Assembly: GCA_022843385.1 (NCBI GenBank)
Contig: JALHNT010000016.1
Span: 1-64,000 of the forward strand
Direction of reading: 5' to 3'
From: Anaerolineae bacterium
GTDB lineage: Bacteria; Chloroflexota; Anaerolineae; Aggregatilineales; Phototrophicaceae
DNA length: 64,000 nt
The translations under genes were made by a program, and so were the position numbers. Below the pieces are notes generated by a model that saw only the letters and a program-made list of their open reading frames with translations, ran no database searches and was not told the origin of the DNA. Below are positions 37,766 through 46,267 of the stretch, piece after piece. Numbering within the stretch: the stretch's first letter is position 1; each line of letters begins with the position of its first letter.

Positions 37766-38377
37766 ATGACCACACGCATCATTTTTGTCCGTCATGGAGA
37801 AGTGCATAATCCGCAGCAAGTCGTCTATGCCAGACTGCCTGGCTTTCGCATCAGCGATGAAGGTCAGTCACAGGCTCGTGCCGCAGGCGAGGCGCTGGCT
37901 GGTGAGAAGCTGGCCGCCATCTACAGCAGCCCGATGCAGCGCGCCCAGGAGACAGCAGGGTGGGTTGCCAGACCACACGGCATGAGCATCATCACCAATG
38001 ACCTCATCAACGAGACTTATACGCCTTATGAGGGACGCCCACGCGCGGAACTGGAAGCCACCGGCTGGGATTTGTATTCCGGCGTCACCGCCCCCTATGA
38101 ACTGCCGGTGGATATTGTGCGGCGGGTGCAGCAGTTCGTCGGTCATGTCCGGCAGCAGCACGCCGGGCAAACCGTTGTGGCGGTGTCACATGGCGACATC
38201 CTGCTCTTCGCGGCGGCCTGGGCGCATGGACTGCCGCTGCTCAATCGCCCGTCGGATAGCGAAATCCGGGGTATGGGCATCAGCGATGGCTACCCGGCCT
38301 ATGCCTGCCTGCTCACGGCTACGCTCAGTGAAGTAGATGACACGATTGCCAGCGTGTCGTATCGCCGCCCATATTGA
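37766..38377 (+). CDS. Histidine phosphatase family protein
   Basis: 203 residues. The phosphoglycerate-mutase-like catalytic core is complete: IIFVRHGEVHNP with the phospho-accepting His, IYSSPMQRAQETA, the acid Glu in LINETYTPYEGR, and VVAVSHGDILLF with the second His. The substrate could be a sugar phosphate or other phosphomonoester. AGGGAAAC lies before the ATG. It closes this rightward gene run and converges on mgsA, 7 bp apart. Confidence 0.88.
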   Translation: MTTRIIFVRHGEVHNPQQVVYARLPGFRISDEGQSQARAAGEALAGEKLAAIYSSPMQRAQETAGWVARPHGMSIITNDLINETYTPYEGRPRAELEATGWDLYSGVTAPYELPVDIVRRVQQFVGHVRQQHAGQTVVAVSHGDILLFAAAWAHGLPLLNRPSDSEIRGMGISDGYPAYACLLTATLSEVDDTIASVSYRRPY

Positions 38378-38384
38378 ATGGTTC

Positions 38385-38765
38385 TCAGAGCGCCCGCACC
38401 GAGATGATGAAGCTGGCGGTCGCGGCATTGGTCGCCAGCGGGACATTGTGGACATTGCAGATACGCAGCAGCCCTTGAATGTCGGGGTCGTGCGGCTGGG
38501 CAGATAATGGATCGACGAAGAAGAACACGGCTTCAATCAACCCTTCAGCCACTTTCGCGGCGATCTGGGCATCGCCACCCATCGGGCCGGAGAGCATCTG
38601 CTGCACATTCAGCCCGCACTTATCGCGCAGGAGCTGACCGGTAGTGCGCGTCGCCACCAGCTCGTAGCGCGACAGCACCTCTTTGTACTGCATGGCGAAG
38701 GCCACCATATCGGCTTTCTTGCCATCGTGCGAAATCAACGCCAGCGTCTTCGGATTGTCAGCCAT
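38385..38765 (-). CDS. mgsA: Methylglyoxal synthase
   Basis: 126 residues, standard length. Conserved elements: LALISHDGKKADM (His and Lys of the phosphate site), TTGQLL, SGPMGGDAQIA with the catalytic Asp, FFFVDPLSAQPHDPD, and NVPLATNAATA. It converts dihydroxyacetone phosphate to methylglyoxal, bypassing lower glycolysis when phosphate is short. Placement near glycogen and phosphatase genes fits central carbon overflow control. Confidence 0.95.
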   Translation of the reverse strand: MADNPKTLALISHDGKKADMVAFAMQYKEVLSRYELVATRTTGQLLRDKCGLNVQQMLSGPMGGDAQIAAKVAEGLIEAVFFFVDPLSAQPHDPDIQGLLRICNVHNVPLATNAATASFIISVRAL

Positions 38766-38902
38766 AACTTTTGCCTCAGTTCAATAGTTTCAACTGCTGA
38801 ATGTATCACACTTGACCTCAACACCAAATCTTAACAGATCATCTGCACTTGGAAGAAGTACAATAGGCTTGACAATGTATTATCATTAGGGACTGATCCA
38901 GT

Positions 38903-40057
38903 ATGAGCAAAGTGATGTTTTCTCTGTTTATTTACGCCGTCTTGTTTTCAGTCAGTGACATGCCGAAGACCGTATCTGCTCAAGATATTCCTGATCTAGA
39001 AGCAGCAAACGTTACACGTTTAACTATTCCTGATCCGAATTTGCCTCTGAATGTAGCGGATTTTCCGCGAATCATTTCGCCGCTTGACGTTGCCTTGACG
39101 CAAGGCCCCCATTTGATTCATTTCACAGGTGGGCAATTGCTCCCGGCATCAGTCGGTCCAAACATGGTCAATCTTGTGATTGAAGGTTATATTGCCAACT
39201 ATTCCAATAATTCCCAAAACTTCTATGACGGGGATTTTCTTTTGGATGATGGTCAATCCGGCATGCTCCCAAATGTTGACTATATGCAGGAGCTCAAGTC
39301 CGGACTATATGCTCAGCGCGATTACCCGGGTCGCAATGTTCCGTTTATCACCCATCTTGTTGTGAATGGGCTCAGCGTGCGTCCGATTTTCCTTGCTTAT
39401 CTTGTCCCGATCAATACAGCCACGTTAACGTTGAAGATCAGTTATGCCTCAAATGTGCATCAATCCATGAAAATCCTGGCAATCCCATCCTCGAATAGCA
39501 ATCGATTTGAAATGTTTAAGTTAGAGTTGAATGGGATCAAGCAATATGTGATTCTTGAACCTGAGTTTGGCGAATCCACGAAGGGCGCAATCAGTGACAT
39601 TGTTAATCCTCAAAGATTAGAAAACTGTACGCATGAACTGATTTCTCAGGAATACCAAACCTACCAATCTTCCGGATACCAATATCTTCGTGATTTTGAG
39701 CTAACTATTGATCCTTCCCTAACTGTATCAGGGAGCTTACCAGGTGCCGCTCAATTTATGGGCATATTCGCACAGTTCGTATTACGTGCTCAGGTAAAAG
39801 CAAAACTGTTCGAACTCAACTATCGTGAGTTAGAGACAATTCAGGAATTGATTAGCGCTGGACAGAAGACGATGGTTCAGGTTGATGCCTTAACCGCAAT
39901 GACCTATTATGTACGTCAGCAAGAAATGTTACGAAGCGCTACCTTTCGTGTGCAGTTTGGTGCAGAAGTGATAACATTTCCTTATGTGATACGGTATTCT
40001 TCTGGCTTAACTCAACTGATTGAAGAACAGCTAGAAACTTCAGAATGCAACCCATAA
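38903..40057 (+). CDS. Secreted protein of unknown function, compositionally distinct
   Basis: 384 residues with a signal peptide (MSKVMFSLFIYAVLFSVSDM to about VSAQD). No known domain is recognised. The first 200 residues look beta-rich (LIHFTGGQLLPASVG, LTLKISYASNVHQ), and the C-terminal third is helical with a hydrophobic stretch SGSLPGAAQFMGIFAQFVL. The DNA is visibly richer in A/T, with A/T-ending codons, unlike the genes on either side, which suggests recent acquisition. It stands alone between mgsA (divergent) and the glycosyltransferase (convergent, 13 bp). Confidence 0.65.
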   Translation: MSKVMFSLFIYAVLFSVSDMPKTVSAQDIPDLEAANVTRLTIPDPNLPLNVADFPRIISPLDVALTQGPHLIHFTGGQLLPASVGPNMVNLVIEGYIANYSNNSQNFYDGDFLLDDGQSGMLPNVDYMQELKSGLYAQRDYPGRNVPFITHLVVNGLSVRPIFLAYLVPINTATLTLKISYASNVHQSMKILAIPSSNSNRFEMFKLELNGIKQYVILEPEFGESTKGAISDIVNPQRLENCTHELISQEYQTYQSSGYQYLRDFELTIDPSLTVSGSLPGAAQFMGIFAQFVLRAQVKAKLFELNYRELETIQELISAGQKTMVQVDALTAMTYYVRQQEMLRSATFRVQFGAEVITFPYVIRYSSGLTQLIEEQLETSECNP

Positions 40058-40070
40058 TCAGCTTTTACCG

Positions 40071-41345
40071 TCAAACCGGCGCGAGACGGTTGGCCTTCGC
40101 CCGCCGCTTGACTCGCTGGCTCAGGTCGAGCGCTTCGCTGTAATAGCCTTCGAGCTGGTTCATCACGGCGCTCCAGGGCTGGCGTTCAGCGAACTGTCGC
40201 GCCGCCTGGGCCATCATCTGCCGTTGACCGGGATTGTCGCGCAAACGGGTCACCGCGTCAGCAAAGGCCTGGACATCGGCTGGACAGCTATAGCCTGTCC
40301 GTCCCTCATCGACCAGATCGACCACGCCGCCCTGATTGACCACCACCGCCGGCAGGCCGGAGGCCAGGGCTTCCTGCACCACCTGACCAAAGGTTTCGCA
40401 CGGGCCGGTGAAGGTGAAGACATCGGCGCTGGCATAGGCATGAGCCAGGTCTTCGCCATACAGATACCCCATGAAGTGCGTGTTTGTCCCGGCGAAAAGC
40501 TGCTCCAGCGGTTCGCGCTGCGCCCCATCGCCGATGATGGTCAATGCCACGCCGGGCGTCCGCGCCACCTCCAGCAGCAGACCGACCCGCTTCTCGTTCG
40601 CCAGCCGCCCGACATAGATGCAGATGAGCGCATTCGGGTCGCGCCCGTTCAGCAATTTGGCGCGCCATTCCGTCGTCCGGTGCTGTGGATTGAAGCGCGA
40701 AATATTCACCCCGCGCCCCCAACGCCGCAGCCGTTTGAAGCCCCAGCCGCGCAGTTGGTTGAGCGTGTAATTCGAGGGTGCCAGCGTCAGATGGCTGTTG
40801 TTGTGGATGAAGCGCAGCCAGGTTCGGATCGGTTGCGCCATCCAGCCGGCACCGTAATGGCCGGCATAAGTCGGCAGATCGGTCTGATAATTCGCCACCA
40901 CTGGGATATGCCGCCGTCGTCCCGCCAGCATCCCGCTGACCGAGACCAGCGCCGGGCTGCACAACTGAATCAGATCCGGCTTGAAGGCATCCAGATAACG
41001 ATTGATGGCGAAGTTCGGCAGCGCGACCCGTGTCTCCGGCGCGAGATGCAACCCCACCGAGGGCATCGGCACCACCTGGGCGGAGCCGATCCGCGTCGGC
41101 GCGATGTCTGGCGCGAACACCAGCACCTCGCGTCCGCTTTCCTGCAAATAGCGCATGGTCAGGAAAGCGGTCTTGGAAACGCCATCAACTTTCGGCAGAA
41201 ACGATTCGGCGAACAGCGCGATCCGCTTGACCGGAGCCAGGTTTATCCGGCTGGGCGCGTCGAAAGCGAACTCGGAACCATAGATCTGTTCCGCCTTCTC
41301 GGGATCGAACTGACTGAGAGCTTTAAGTAATCGGTTATCGACCAT
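40071..41345 (-). CDS. GT4-family glycosyltransferase
   Basis: 424 residues. After an about 38-residue N-terminal extension the GT-B fold begins with VKRIALFAESFLPKVDGVSK. It has GRLANEKRVGLLLEVA and the C-terminal E-x7-E region FTFTGPCETFGQVVQEALA. The closest family look is MgtA/SQD2-like hexosyltransferases that glycosylate diacylglycerol or phosphatidylinositol lipids. Likely substrate: a membrane lipid with a nucleotide-sugar. Its 5' end overlaps the end of the PHP gene by 103 bp in another frame. Confidence 0.85.
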   Translation of the reverse strand: MVDNRLLKALSQFDPEKAEQIYGSEFAFDAPSRINLAPVKRIALFAESFLPKVDGVSKTAFLTMRYLQESGREVLVFAPDIAPTRIGSAQVVPMPSVGLHLAPETRVALPNFAINRYLDAFKPDLIQLCSPALVSVSGMLAGRRRHIPVVANYQTDLPTYAGHYGAGWMAQPIRTWLRFIHNNSHLTLAPSNYTLNQLRGWGFKRLRRWGRGVNISRFNPQHRTTEWRAKLLNGRDPNALICIYVGRLANEKRVGLLLEVARTPGVALTIIGDGAQREPLEQLFAGTNTHFMGYLYGEDLAHAYASADVFTFTGPCETFGQVVQEALASGLPAVVVNQGGVVDLVDEGRTGYSCPADVQAFADAVTRLRDNPGQRQMMAQAARQFAERQPWSAVMNQLEGYYSEALDLSQRVKRRAKANRLAPV

Positions 41346-41968
41346 CGCAAACCTTCCGCGGTTGTCTGCTTATTCAGGATCGCCCGGCGCAGGTCATCGG
41401 CTGTGCGCCCGGCGAAACGGGTGATGCCGCGTCCGATGGCGCTCAGGGTATGGGCATCGCTGTTGCCGACGACCGGCAGCGCCACCTGTCGCATGATGCG
41501 CTCGGCGATCACATTGTTGCCCGGCGTCATGGTGCCAGCATTGAACACCTCAACGGCGTCGAATCCCCACTCTTCTAACACCTGGGGACAGCGCAGGTAA
41601 CGCAGTACCATATCACCATTAATCAGGAACTCGCCCGGATGCGCCAGGATGGCGATGCCGCCCTGCTCATGAATGGCGATCACCGTCTCCGGGATCGACA
41701 GCCCTTTGGCGACCGGTCGCTCGATCCATAACCCCAGCACATGCCCGCCGCGCGCCGTCACTTCCATGCCGGGGATGATGTCGAAGGGGTAGAGGTGGCG
41801 GCGTTCATAGGCCCACAGGCTGGCTTCCAGCAGATCATGATCGGTGATCGCGATGACATCCAGATGTCCGCGCGCCGCTACGTAATCCAGCAACTGCTGG
41901 GCGTTCGCCATGCCGTCGCTGGCGCAGGTGTGCATGTGCAGGTCTGCTCGTCCCATCAGATGGCTCAC
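41243..41968 (-). CDS. PHP-domain phosphoesterase
   Basis: 241 residues from GTG 41968, with AGGAGG 6 bp upstream. Metal-binding motifs of the PHP fold are complete: ADLHMHTCASDG, AITDHD, IIPGMEV, ILAHPG and GNSDAH. It is about the size of RNase AM/TrpH-like 3',5'-nucleotide phosphatases. The last about 34 codons run past the normal end of the domain into the glycosyltransferase start. The two genes are co-transcribed. Confidence 0.85.
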   Translation of the reverse strand: MSHLMGRADLHMHTCASDGMANAQQLLDYVAARGHLDVIAITDHDLLEASLWAYERRHLYPFDIIPGMEVTARGGHVLGLWIERPVAKGLSIPETVIAIHEQGGIAILAHPGEFLINGDMVLRYLRCPQVLEEWGFDAVEVFNAGTMTPGNNVIAERIMRQVALPVVGNSDAHTLSAIGRGITRFAGRTADDLRRAILNKQTTAEGLRWSITDYLKLSVSSIPRRRNRSMVPSSLSTRPAG

Positions 41969-42106
41969 TGTGTTCCTCCTGAGTATTCTGTAAAATCATA
42001 ACAATCGAATATTCACGTTTAACGAACCCCGCGCTAAGGCTTCATTAATGCTCCATGAAGACTTACCCTGCCGCGCGATTGGGACGAATGCTGTAGAATG
42101 GGAATT

Positions 42107-43003
42107 ATGCGTCCCTTCACTCACCCTTCCTCCCGTTATCTGCTGCTCGGCGCGCTGCTGGTCGCGCTCGGTGGATTGGTGTTCGTGGCGGTCTCGCTCG
42201 GATTTCAACGCCCGGATAGTGGACGCATCGAGGTGGCGCTGGTCATCACGCCGGTGACGCCCGACTGGACGCCCGCCGCGCCGCTGGCACCGGTAGACCC
42301 GGCCATCATCGCCTATCTCGAATTCAGCCAGCCCAGCTACGGCGTCATCCCGCTGCAAGTGCTGGGGCCAAACGTCCCGCCGGTTGGGGCTTATCTGCCG
42401 CTTTCCGGGAACATCGTCGCTGAACTGCCCAGCCGCACCCCATCCATCACACCCACCTTCACGCCATCGTCCACGCCACTGCCAACCGATGTGCCATCGC
42501 TGACACCGTCCTTCACCCCCAGCCCGACGCTGCCGCCGCCAGTGCTGCCGACCTCCAACAGTGAGCTGGTTGGCACAGCACTGGCAATTGCCGCTACCGT
42601 CACCCTGGTGCGCCCCGGCCCCAACGACTGCGCCCCAGGTGGCCTGCCCATCAGCGGCATGTTGACGCAGCGCTTTCACGCCAACCATCCCGGCATCGAC
42701 ATCGCGGCGGACATGAACACGACGGTGCTGGCGACACAAAGCGGCAAGGTCATCTACGCCGGTTGGAGTTCAATCGGTTATGGCAATCTGGTCGTGATCC
42801 AGAGCGGAGTTTTCAGCACCTACTACGCCCATAACACCTCGGTGCTGGTCAAGGAAGGCGACACCGTCAAACGGAGCCAATCGCTGGCGCTCAGTGGCAG
42901 CACCGGCAACAGCAGCGGGCCGCATGTGCATTACGAGACGCGCCTGAACGACATCGCGGTTGATCCGTTGACGTTTGAGTGGCGCGGTTTCCGAGTCTGT
43001 TAG
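42107..43003 (+). CDS. Membrane-anchored M23-family peptidoglycan endopeptidase
   Basis: 298 residues from ATG 42107; an in-frame ATG at 42098 overlaps a TAGAAT -10-like box, so the later start is preferred. One N-terminal helix (about 12-33) is followed by a Ser/Thr/Pro linker (about 105-150) and a LytM domain. Zn ligands are visible in HPGIDIAAD and SGPHVHYE, and YGNLVVIQSGVFSTYYAHNT forms the core. It should cleave cell-wall peptide cross-links outside the membrane. The upstream divergent gene is the PHP phosphoesterase. Confidence 0.9.
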   Translation: MRPFTHPSSRYLLLGALLVALGGLVFVAVSLGFQRPDSGRIEVALVITPVTPDWTPAAPLAPVDPAIIAYLEFSQPSYGVIPLQVLGPNVPPVGAYLPLSGNIVAELPSRTPSITPTFTPSSTPLPTDVPSLTPSFTPSPTLPPPVLPTSNSELVGTALAIAATVTLVRPGPNDCAPGGLPISGMLTQRFHANHPGIDIAADMNTTVLATQSGKVIYAGWSSIGYGNLVVIQSGVFSTYYAHNTSVLVKEGDTVKRSQSLALSGSTGNSSGPHVHYETRLNDIAVDPLTFEWRGFRVC

Positions 43004-43169
43004 CTGCGTGTAGAATGGGGATGTGTTGTAATGTACAATGTAACTTTACCTGTTCTTGCCTGTTTATCAGGCGAATGCTTGTATTCAACAGGGTAACTCC
43101 TCATTTTGGGGAATCGACCTATAATGGGGCTTATGTTCGATCATGCCTGGTGGATGGCTTGGAGCAATT
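43004..43169 (+). promoter_or_regulatory. Leader/promoter region of the large sensor kinase
   Basis: Holds a perfect TATAAT at 43120-43125 (no good -35), and the hairpin GCCTG-TTTAT-CAGGC at 43058-43072 inside outer CCTGTT/AACAGG arms. The hairpin may weakly terminate the peptidase transcript. Confidence 0.35.
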
Positions 43170-45419
43170 ATGGGGACGGTTGAAAAACCACCTTTTCTCT
43201 CACTGCGTTGGCGGCTGACGCTGCCCTTATTCGGCATCGCTCTGGTCGTGGCGACGCTGGGTGCGTTCGTCCTGGGGCAAAATCTCGGTGGCAGCTTTGA
43301 AGGGCCACAGATGAACCTGCTGCGCCAGAGCAGCCAGGGTATCTCGACCCAGGCGGCGGTGGTCTATGAACGGGATCGCACCGAGGCCCAGCGCATCGCC
43401 TTCACCGCTGGCGTGGCCGAAGCGGCGGTCAATCGCTCCGCCAATGATCTGCAACCGATCCTGGAGAGTTCGGCGCGTCTGGCGGGTCTCGACAGCGTGG
43501 CCGTGACCGATGTCGCCGGCATGGAAATCCTGGGTTTGCGCCGTACTCAGCAAGGTGAAGTCATCACCTATGCCATCAGCGTCGATACCGATCTGCGGCT
43601 GCAATCGGTTGTGCGCTCGGTGCTGGATGAAGGCTTCGTCGGCGCATCCGGTCTGCTGCAAACTCCCTCTGGTGTCATGGTCTATACGGCTGTCCCGCTG
43701 ACCTCAGCCGATACCCGCATCGGCGTCGTCCTCGTCGGGCGACAGTTGGATACGCTGCTGGCTGAATTGAAGACCTACGGCGCGGTGGAACTGGCGCTGT
43801 ATGGCTCGGATGGCGCGTTGATGGATAGCACCGTCATGGCCGCCGGTCAGTCGGCAGAAACAGCCCAGATGCCGATCTCGCAGTTTCAAGAGGCGCTTAC
43901 CGCGTCGGACAACCTGATGGTACGCACGGTGAATCTGAATAGCGCGCCCTATCAAGCCGCCTATTTCCCGCTGCGCTATGGGCCGGAAACGCTGGGAGTA
44001 CTGGGTGCCTTCGCCTTGGACAGCGTTCCGGCCATGACTCAGTCCGGGCGGCAGTTGACCGGGCTGGTGTTGGCGACACTGACGGCTGCTGTGCTGGTTG
44101 GTTTGTTCGTCGCCCTCAATTATCAAGTGATTTTCCGTCTGGCTCAGGTCTCCACCGTCGCCCAGGCGCTCTCCAAAGGCGAACTCTCTGCCCGTACCCA
44201 GATGCAGCCCACCGATGAGCTGGGCGCAGCCGGTCACGCCCTCGATCAATTCGCATTGGCGGTGCAGAAGCGTCAGGATGCCATGCGCCTGATGCTCCGG
44301 CGTCAGCGGCGCGAAGCCGAATATCTGATGAACGCGCTGGAAGCGCTGCCGGATGGTGTGGTGGTGCAGGATGCCGAAGGCCGCGTCATGGTCATGAACG
44401 AACGCGCCCGCGACCTGCTCGGCTCTCAGCCCGATTTCTCATCGACCGAACTGGATCAGCTCAAACTGGCGTTCCCAGCCACGATGGGGACGGCGGTCGC
44501 CCCCGGTCTGTATTTGCTGGGCGATCCGCGCCGGCTGGAACGCAACGGACGACTGCTCAACGCCCAGGCAGCCGCCCTCACCAACTTCGCCAGCGAACGG
44601 GTTGGCACCGTCTTTCTCATGCGCGACGTGACCCACGAAGTCCGGCGCGAACAAATGCATGAACTGCTTCTCAAGCGATTGGAACAGGATGTCCAGACTC
44701 CGCTCTCAAGCGTTGTGCGTCAGGAAGCGCTGACCTATCCCCTCAGCGAGACTGCCCGCAGTCTGTCGCGTCATGCCGTTGCCTTGCAGAAGCTCATCGG
44801 CGAAATGCGCGAGATGACGCTGCCCGATATGCCAAGCCTGCGCGAACAGCGTCCGCTGCATCTCGATACGCTGGTCTGGCGAGTGGCGAATGAGTGGCGG
44901 CAAGTGGCGATTGCCGCTGGTCTGACGCTGGAAGTGACAATTGAGAAGCGCGGCCTGTGGGTGCTGGGCGATGAACGACGCCTGCGCTGGGCCATCGGCA
45001 ACCTGCTCGACAACGCCATCAAATACACCCTGCCCGGCGGCAAGCTGACGTTGGAAGTCAACGGTGAGCATCAGGGGTCAGCTATGATGCGCGTCCGCGA
45101 TAACGGTGTTGGCATCCTGGCGGATGAACTGCCGCATGTCTTCACCCGCTATTTTCGTGGCACTCCGACTACGCCCGATGGTCAGATCATCCGTGTGCCG
45201 GGGATGGGGCAAGGGTTGACTTCGGCCAAGCAAATCTTCGATACGCACGGCGGGCAGATTCAAATCAAGAGCCGTCCCGGTGTGGGATCTGCCGTCTATT
45301 TCCTGCTGCCACTGACTGCCGGCATCGGCTATGAGCTGCCTCAGTTTGAGGGCGACAGCGATGCGCTGGAAGGCGAAACGGTGCGCCTGCCGGAAAAGCA
45401 GCCGCTCAATCGCCCATAA
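43170..45419 (+). CDS. Membrane sensor histidine kinase-like protein lacking the phospho-acceptor His
   Basis: 749 residues; ATG 43170 is chosen over 43143 because GGAG lies 5 bp before it. Order: TM helix (about 15-36), extracytoplasmic Cache-like sensor domain (about 40-290), second TM (about 296-318), HAMP (about 319-372), PAS (about 385-490), a dimerisation-like segment, and HATPase_c with LLDNAIKYTLPGG, RDNGVGI, FTRYFRG and GMGQGL. Where an H-box is expected the sequence is RLEQDVQTPLSS, with Gln506 in place of His. The paralogue at 28085 has ISHELRTP at the same point. It may be a pseudokinase or ATP-dependent phosphatase or scaffold. No receiver gene is adjacent. Confidence 0.85.
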   Translation: MGTVEKPPFLSLRWRLTLPLFGIALVVATLGAFVLGQNLGGSFEGPQMNLLRQSSQGISTQAAVVYERDRTEAQRIAFTAGVAEAAVNRSANDLQPILESSARLAGLDSVAVTDVAGMEILGLRRTQQGEVITYAISVDTDLRLQSVVRSVLDEGFVGASGLLQTPSGVMVYTAVPLTSADTRIGVVLVGRQLDTLLAELKTYGAVELALYGSDGALMDSTVMAAGQSAETAQMPISQFQEALTASDNLMVRTVNLNSAPYQAAYFPLRYGPETLGVLGAFALDSVPAMTQSGRQLTGLVLATLTAAVLVGLFVALNYQVIFRLAQVSTVAQALSKGELSARTQMQPTDELGAAGHALDQFALAVQKRQDAMRLMLRRQRREAEYLMNALEALPDGVVVQDAEGRVMVMNERARDLLGSQPDFSSTELDQLKLAFPATMGTAVAPGLYLLGDPRRLERNGRLLNAQAAALTNFASERVGTVFLMRDVTHEVRREQMHELLLKRLEQDVQTPLSSVVRQEALTYPLSETARSLSRHAVALQKLIGEMREMTLPDMPSLREQRPLHLDTLVWRVANEWRQVAIAAGLTLEVTIEKRGLWVLGDERRLRWAIGNLLDNAIKYTLPGGKLTLEVNGEHQGSAMMRVRDNGVGILADELPHVFTRYFRGTPTTPDGQIIRVPGMGQGLTSAKQIFDTHGGQIQIKSRPGVGSAVYFLLPLTAGIGYELPQFEGDSDALEGETVRLPEKQPLNRP

Positions 45420-45450
45420 TTCACTCGGGCAAGATTTTTGCAGTCAAATG

Positions 45451-45479
45451 AAAAGACTCTGCCGCGCAGAGTCTTTTTT
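45451..45479. terminator. Terminator between the sensor kinase and cytochrome c genes
   Basis: AAAAGACTCTGC (45451-45462) pairs with GCAGAGTCTTTT (45466-45477) around CGC, then TT. It can act in both directions for these convergent genes. Confidence 0.85.
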
Positions 45480-45499
45480 GTGAACAGGGTTTGTTGTGC

Positions 45500-46123
45500 C
45501 TACGAGCGCAGCGACATGAGATAGGCCACCAGGTCTTCGATCTCCTGCTCGCTGAAAAGTTCACCATAGGTGCGTGGCATCAGGTTATCCGGATAGCCGG
45601 AAACCACATAGGCACCCGGGTTGACAATCGACTCATGCAGATACTCCTGCGGTGTCTTGTCGGTGATGTTCTCCGCCGCCCATTCCGCGACGTTTAACAA
45701 TCCAGGGCCGATGAGCATCTGTTCGCTGTTTGGCAGATGACAGGTCTGGCAGGCGAAATTGACCTCTGCCTTTAACTCGGCATACAGAACCGCGCCGTTA
45801 GCCGGATCGCCGGGGCCAACGTACACCAGCGGGTCACCCGCGGCCATCGCTGGCGTCGAGGTGGGCGGCGCAACGGTCGCAGTCGGTGGAACGGGCGTCG
45901 CCGTAACCGGGGCAGCGGTGGGGGTAAAGGTTGCGCTCGGCACCGGCGTGCTGGTCAGCGTTGCGGTAGCTGTCGGTGCCATTTCAGTCAGGTGAGAGCT
46001 GGTGGCTGCCTGCGCCACGCGCGTTTCTTCAGCCTGCTCTGACCAGACCGGGGTGGCAACTGTGCCACAGGCGGCGAGCAGCAATCCGACAACCGGTAAG
46101 AGAAGACGAGCAAAATGGTGCAT
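45500..46123 (-). CDS. Cytochrome c lipoprotein
   Basis: 207 residues from ATG 46123 (GAGGTT upstream; an earlier in-frame start would spoil the signal). A lipoprotein signal ends in LLLAACG. A Thr/Pro-rich tether (about 48-92) leads to a single-haem cytochrome c domain with CQTCH and the distal Met in NLMPRTYGELFSEQEIEDL. It should be anchored outside the membrane and carry electrons. The gene is monocistronic, divergent from the M48 peptidase. Confidence 0.9.
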   Translation of the reverse strand: MHHFARLLLPVVGLLLAACGTVATPVWSEQAEETRVAQAATSSHLTEMAPTATATLTSTPVPSATFTPTAAPVTATPVPPTATVAPPTSTPAMAAGDPLVYVGPGDPANGAVLYAELKAEVNFACQTCHLPNSEQMLIGPGLLNVAEWAAENITDKTPQEYLHESIVNPGAYVVSGYPDNLMPRTYGELFSEQEIEDLVAYLMSLRS

Positions 46124-46267
46124 CGCAGTAACCTCGATGAAACATTGTGAGAAAAGGAACAATGCCAGTATATCATGGGGACAAATCGGCTGCAATGAAT
46201 GTTTAATGATTGGCGCGACTCGGTCAGAACGGTAAAATCAATGAAATGACAATGGGTGGGCCAGGTC

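Noticed and set aside
42391..42660. Minus-strand frame inside the M23 peptidase linker
   Set aside because: Gly/Val-rich antisense of a Ser/Thr/Pro linker; not protein-like.
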